Shown: piece after piece, positions 61,081 through 64,000 of the stretch
Layout: each line of letters begins with the position of its first letter
How positions within the stretch are numbered: position 1 is the first letter of the stretch
DNA from: WHSW01 sp963846565
GTDB taxonomy: Bacteria > Actinomycetota > Thermoleophilia > Solirubrobacterales > 70-9
Length of the DNA stretch: 64,000 nucleotides
Assembly (NCBI GenBank): GCA_963846565.1
Contig: CAWJWL010000005.1
Coordinates: 1,302,001 to 1,366,000 of the forward strand
Direction of reading: 5' to 3'
The notes under the pieces: model-generated
Database searches by the model: none
What the model was told of the DNA's origin: nothing
Seen by the model: only the letters and a program-made list of their open reading frames with translations
Translations under genes and position numbers: made by a program

Positions 61081-62360
61081 ACGAGCTTCCCGACGATTTC
61101 CAGACCGCACCGCTGGCCGACGTCGATCCCGAGATCGCGACCGTCCTACAGCGCGAGCTCGAGCGCCAGCAGGGAACGCTGGAGATGATCGCCTCGGAGA
61201 ACTTCGTCCCCCAGGCGGTCCTGGATGCCGCCGGCTCGGTGCTCACGAACAAGTACGCCGAGGGCTACCCGGGCAAGCGCTATTACGGCGGCTGCGAGGA
61301 GGTCGACGTCGCCGAGCAGCTCGCCATCGACCGCGCCAAGTCGCTCTTCGGCGCCGGGTTCGCGAACGTACAGCCGCACGCCGGCGCGCAGGCGAACAAC
61401 GCCGCCTACATGGCGATGCTCGACCCGGGCGACACGATCATGGGGATGGCGCTCGACCACGGCGGCCACCTCACCCACGGGATGAAGCTGAACCTCTCCG
61501 GAAAGCTTTACGAGGTCGTCGCCTACCACGTGCGCCGCGAGGACTACCTCTGCGACATGGACGAGGTCGCCGCGCTCGCCGAAGAGCACAAGCCGAAGGT
61601 GATCGTCGCCGGCTGGTCCGCCTACCCACGGCACCTCGACTTCGCCGCCTTCCGCCAGATCGCCGACTCGGTCGGCGCAAGGCTGATGGTGGACATGGCC
61701 CACTTCGCCGGGCTCGTCGCCGCCGGCGAGCACCCGAATCCGGTCGAGCATGCGCACGTGACCACGACCACCGTCCACAAGACGCTCTGTGGGCCGCGCA
61801 GCGGGTTGATCCTCTCCAACGACGAGGAGCTCGCGACTCAGATCAACAAGGCGATCTTCCCCGGCCAGCAGGGCGGGCCTCTGATGCACATCATCGCCGC
61901 CAAGGCCGTCGCCCTCGGGATCGCCGCCTCGGAGCCCTTCCGCGCTCGTCAGCGGCAGACGGTGGCGAACGCGCAGGCGTTCGGCGAGGCCCTGATCGAG
62001 AACGGGGTCGACGTGCTCACCGGCGGCACCGACGTGCACCTCGTTCTCGTCGACCTCGGCCCCACCGGGCTCGACGGCAAGACCGCCGAGGATCGCCTCG
62101 AGCAGGTCGGGATCACGGTCAACCGCAACGCGATTCCGTTCGACGAGCGCCCGCCGATGAACCCGTCCGGCCTCCGGATCGGCACCCCGGCGCTGACCAC
62201 CCGCGGCCTTCTCGAGGACGACATGCGCGAGATCGGGCAGGTGATCGCGAGCGCGCTCTCCGACTCCTTCGAGTCCGAGCGCGAGGCGCTGGCAGAGCGG
62301 ACGCGATCCCTGATGGACCGCTATCCGCTCTACCCACAGCTCTCGCCTACTCCCGCCTAA
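61077..62360 (+). CDS. glyA: Serine hydroxymethyltransferase
   Basis: PLP enzyme interconverting serine and glycine while loading tetrahydrofolate with a one-carbon unit. 427 residues from TTG 61077 with GAGGAG upstream. Blocks: LEMIASENFVPQAVLDAAGS, NKYAEGYPGKRYYGGCEEVD, FANVQPHAGAQANNAAYMAM, MVDMAHFAGLVAAGEHPNPV, and the PLP lysine Lys235 in TTTVHKTLCGPRSGLI. The C-terminus RIGTPALTTRGLLEDDM is intact. It overlaps the convergent exported-protein gene by 4 bases. Confidence 0.96.
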   Translation: MNELPDDFQTAPLADVDPEIATVLQRELERQQGTLEMIASENFVPQAVLDAAGSVLTNKYAEGYPGKRYYGGCEEVDVAEQLAIDRAKSLFGAGFANVQPHAGAQANNAAYMAMLDPGDTIMGMALDHGGHLTHGMKLNLSGKLYEVVAYHVRREDYLCDMDEVAALAEEHKPKVIVAGWSAYPRHLDFAAFRQIADSVGARLMVDMAHFAGLVAAGEHPNPVEHAHVTTTTVHKTLCGPRSGLILSNDEELATQINKAIFPGQQGGPLMHIIAAKAVALGIAASEPFRARQRQTVANAQAFGEALIENGVDVLTGGTDVHLVLVDLGPTGLDGKTAEDRLEQVGITVNRNAIPFDERPPMNPSGLRIGTPALTTRGLLEDDMREIGQVIASALSDSFESEREALAERTRSLMDRYPLYPQLSPTPA

Positions 62361-62962
62361 CCGAGGACGCCGGCCCAGAGGCCGGTGTTCTGGAAGATCG
62401 CCTGGCCGCCTCCGGCGACGCTGTAGCGAAGCTCGAAGGTGTAGCTGCCCTTGTTCGCCGGGAACACGATCCAACCACCGCGAACGAGCGACACCGCTCC
62501 GTCGACCTCGCCGGTGCCCGGTGCGGTGATCCGCAGTTGCGGCTCGGCGGTCGTGAACTCCAGGATCCGCGGCGCGCCAGGGAGCAGCGACGGCTCGAAC
62601 AGGTGGACCTGGGCGCGCGCCCCGGCGCCGCCGCCGACGATCTGACCGGTCCCGCGGGCGTAGATCGCGACGAGTCCGGTTTCCGGGACGTTCACGGTCA
62701 CGGTGGGCCCGTCGCCGCTGGGGATGGCCGGCACCGAAGTGGTGCTGAACGGCCCGGCGGATCCGTCGACCTTGATCAGGTCGAGCTTCGGCGGCTTGAC
62801 CGCCTCGGTGGCGATCGCCTTGCCCTTGACCGCGCCCTTGGCGATGTCGTTGGCCTTGACCCTGTTCTTGCCGTCGAGCGCGAGCGCCGAGCCGCCCATG
62901 GCGGTGGCGAGCGCGATCATCGCGACGATCAACGCGGGCGAGGGCAGTGTCCTGCCTTGCAT
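62357..62962 (-). CDS. Exported hypothetical protein of a Thermoleophilia-type family
   Basis: 201 residues. Signal peptide or anchor at the N-terminus (PALIVAMIALATAMGGSALA), then a spacer with NRVKANDIAKGAVKGKAIAT. This resembles N-termini of many exported proteins in this lineage that carry repeated N-D-I-x-x-G-x-V-K motifs. The remainder is a beta sandwich (PTVTVNVPETGLVAIYARGT, WIVFPANKGSYTFELRYSVA). Function unknown; it is likely extracytoplasmic. Confidence 0.72.
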   Translation of the reverse strand: MQGRTLPSPALIVAMIALATAMGGSALALDGKNRVKANDIAKGAVKGKAIATEAVKPPKLDLIKVDGSAGPFSTTSVPAIPSGDGPTVTVNVPETGLVAIYARGTGQIVGGGAGARAQVHLFEPSLLPGAPRILEFTTAEPQLRITAPGTGEVDGAVSLVRGGWIVFPANKGSYTFELRYSVAGGGQAIFQNTGLWAGVLG

Positions 62963-63052
62963 TCCTTACCTCCTGGCTTGAGTGATCGGAGCGGACAGTT
63001 CCCCCACTCAGACCTTCGTAACCGCCGACGGGACCGTAAGTTGTGCCCCGCG

Positions 63053-64000
63053 ATGAGGGTCTGGGTCGATTGCACCGCAGCCGCGCACCCGCTCGTTCTC
63101 CGGCCGATCATCGCCGGGCTGCGCGAGCGCGGGCACGAGGTCGTGGTCACGGCACGCGAGTACGGGCAGCTGACCGGGATCCTCGACCGGCTCGGGATCG
63201 ACTACGAGGTCTTCGGCCATCACGGCGGCGCGGGGACCGCGGCGAAGGGACGGGCGCTCGCCTCGCGCAGCCTCGCGCTCGCCCGCTGGGCCCGCGGGCG
63301 CGGCTTCGACCTCGCGCTCGCCCACGGCTCGGTTGACGTGCCGGTCGTCGGCACGATCCTGCGGATCCCATCGGTGCAGATGCAGGACTACGAGTGGGCC
63401 GGCCTGCAGCGCAAGCTCAGCTGGCGCGTGGCGAGCCGGGTGATCGTGCCCGATGCCATCCCGCTCGACCGACTCGAGCGCGCCGGCGCCAGGCCGGACA
63501 AGGTCTTCCGCTACCCGGGCTTGAAGGAGGACTACTACCTCGCCGACTTCACCCCGGACCCTGCGGCGCGGGCCGAGCTTGGGATCGATCCCGAAGCCGT
63601 CCTCGCGGTCGTGCGCCCGCCGCCGGAGACCTCGGCCTACCACGCCGAGAACCCGATCTACGACCGCCTCCTCAACCGCCTCACCTCCACCGGGGGCGTC
63701 ACCACCGTCCTGATCCCGCGCACGGAATCCCAGGCGAAGGTGGCCCCGGCGGCGAACCTCATCGTTCCCACCCGGGCTCTCGACGCCCAGTCCCTGATCG
63801 CCTACGCCGACCTCGTTGTCAGCGCGGGCGGAACGATGAACCGCGAGGCCGTCGCCCTCGGCACTCCCGTCTACACGATCTTCAGCGGCCGCATGGGGGC
63901 GGTGGACGAGCGGCTCATCGCCGACGGCCTGCTGCGGCAGCTGGACGACCCGCATGCGCTCGAACTGGTCAAGCGAAGCACCGAGCCGGGGCCGCAGAAT
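63053..64000 (+). CDS. DUF354-type glycosyltransferase-like protein (3' end outside window)
   Basis: 315 residues are visible from ATG 63053. GT-B-like N-terminal domain: MRVWVDCTAAAHPLVLRPII, LRERGHEVVVTAREYGQLTG and LAHGSVDVPVVGTILRIPSV. The C-terminal domain has YPGLKEDYYLADFTPDP and LIAYADLVVSAGGTMNREAV, the donor-site-like block of DUF354/MurG-related proteins. Archaeal and bacterial DUF354 members are presumed sugar transferases in envelope or S-layer glycan synthesis. The gene continues past the window edge; adjacent glycan genes may lie beyond. Confidence 0.82.
   Translation, partial: MRVWVDCTAAAHPLVLRPIIAGLRERGHEVVVTAREYGQLTGILDRLGIDYEVFGHHGGAGTAAKGRALASRSLALARWARGRGFDLALAHGSVDVPVVGTILRIPSVQMQDYEWAGLQRKLSWRVASRVIVPDAIPLDRLERAGARPDKVFRYPGLKEDYYLADFTPDPAARAELGIDPEAVLAVVRPPPETSAYHAENPIYDRLLNRLTSTGGVTTVLIPRTESQAKVAPAANLIVPTRALDAQSLIAYADLVVSAGGTMNREAVALGTPVYTIFSGRMGAVDERLIADGLLRQLDDPHALELVKRSTEPGPQN

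Overview
The window is GC-rich (about 70%) and densely coded on both strands, with many overlapping stop/start pairs and frequent GTG and TTG starts. Gene content points to a high-GC actinobacterium, most likely class Thermoleophilia (Solirubrobacterales or a relative). The evidence is an EgtB/EgtD ergothioneine pair, F420-type oxidoreductase, R2lox-like oxidase, GlpX, several TetR and HxlR regulators, an ETF/ETF-QO operon, and secreted repeat proteins with a basic beta-rich C-terminal tail. No rRNA, tRNA, CRISPR array, prophage or complete insertion sequence is visible. The lineage is inferred from gene content only.

Layout. 0-3.2 kb: end of an unidentified protein, a DUF6941-type protein, and two frame-disrupted acyl-CoA genes (SDR and acetyl-CoA hydrolase). 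3.3-10.7 kb: egtB-egtD, a secreted YWTD-repeat protein, an LLM-class oxidoreductase, a small membrane protein, glpX, a YihY-type membrane protein and a small basic protein. 11.1-19.3 kb: the primary sigma factor, two tandem exported sulfatases, a lone PilT ATPase, an HxlR regulator and a 625-residue unknown protein. 19.3-25.3 kb: an AbiEi/DUF559-type gene bracketed by short direct repeats, then two overlapping ArsA/Get3-type ATPases divergent from a ParA-FtsZ pair. 25.4-30.3 kb: gamma-glutamyltransferase, a LON-domain protein, an Rv1264-like adenylate cyclase and a DipZ-type CcdA-thioredoxin fusion. 30.3-35.8 kb: methyltransferase / methyltransferase / GH57 / GT4 / hexapeptide acyltransferase, in an order resembling the mycobacterial methylglucose lipopolysaccharide locus (Rv3030-Rv3032 and Rv3034c). 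35.8-52.9 kb: acyl-CoA catabolism (MeaB, acyl-CoA dehydrogenase, thioesterase, thiolase, a two-subunit B12 mutase, EtfB-EtfA-ETF-QO), interrupted by a decayed DUF559-type gene, an amidase, a HAD phosphatase and a secreted subtilase. 52.9-55.2 kb: a hydrolase/SnoaL operon divergent from its probable TetR regulator. 55.2-59.1 kb: rpmE-DUF1385-prfA-prmC-sua5, a translation operon riddled with single-base indels. 59.1-64 kb: TetR, R2lox-like oxidase, a disrupted small gene, glyA, a secreted protein and the start of a DUF354-type protein.

How the parts work together. The acyl-CoA genes form one theme: dehydrogenase and thiolase activities feed electrons to EtfBA and on to quinone through ETF-QO, while the B12 mutase rearranges branched acyl-CoA. 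The large mutase subunit has Phe82 and Gln200, the isobutyryl-CoA-mutase pair, rather than the Tyr/Arg pair of methylmalonyl-CoA mutase. Several regulators sit beside clear palindromes (40.46, 49.31, 54.58-54.61 and 60.74 kb).

Caution on sequence quality. About 45 single-base frame breaks can be inferred, grouped in a few patches (1.2-2.6, 35.0, 36.25, 47.6-48.1, 55.5-59.0 and 60.8-61.0 kb), with long clean stretches between. Because they hit genes that should be essential, such as prfA, I read most of them as sequence or assembly error rather than real pseudogenes.
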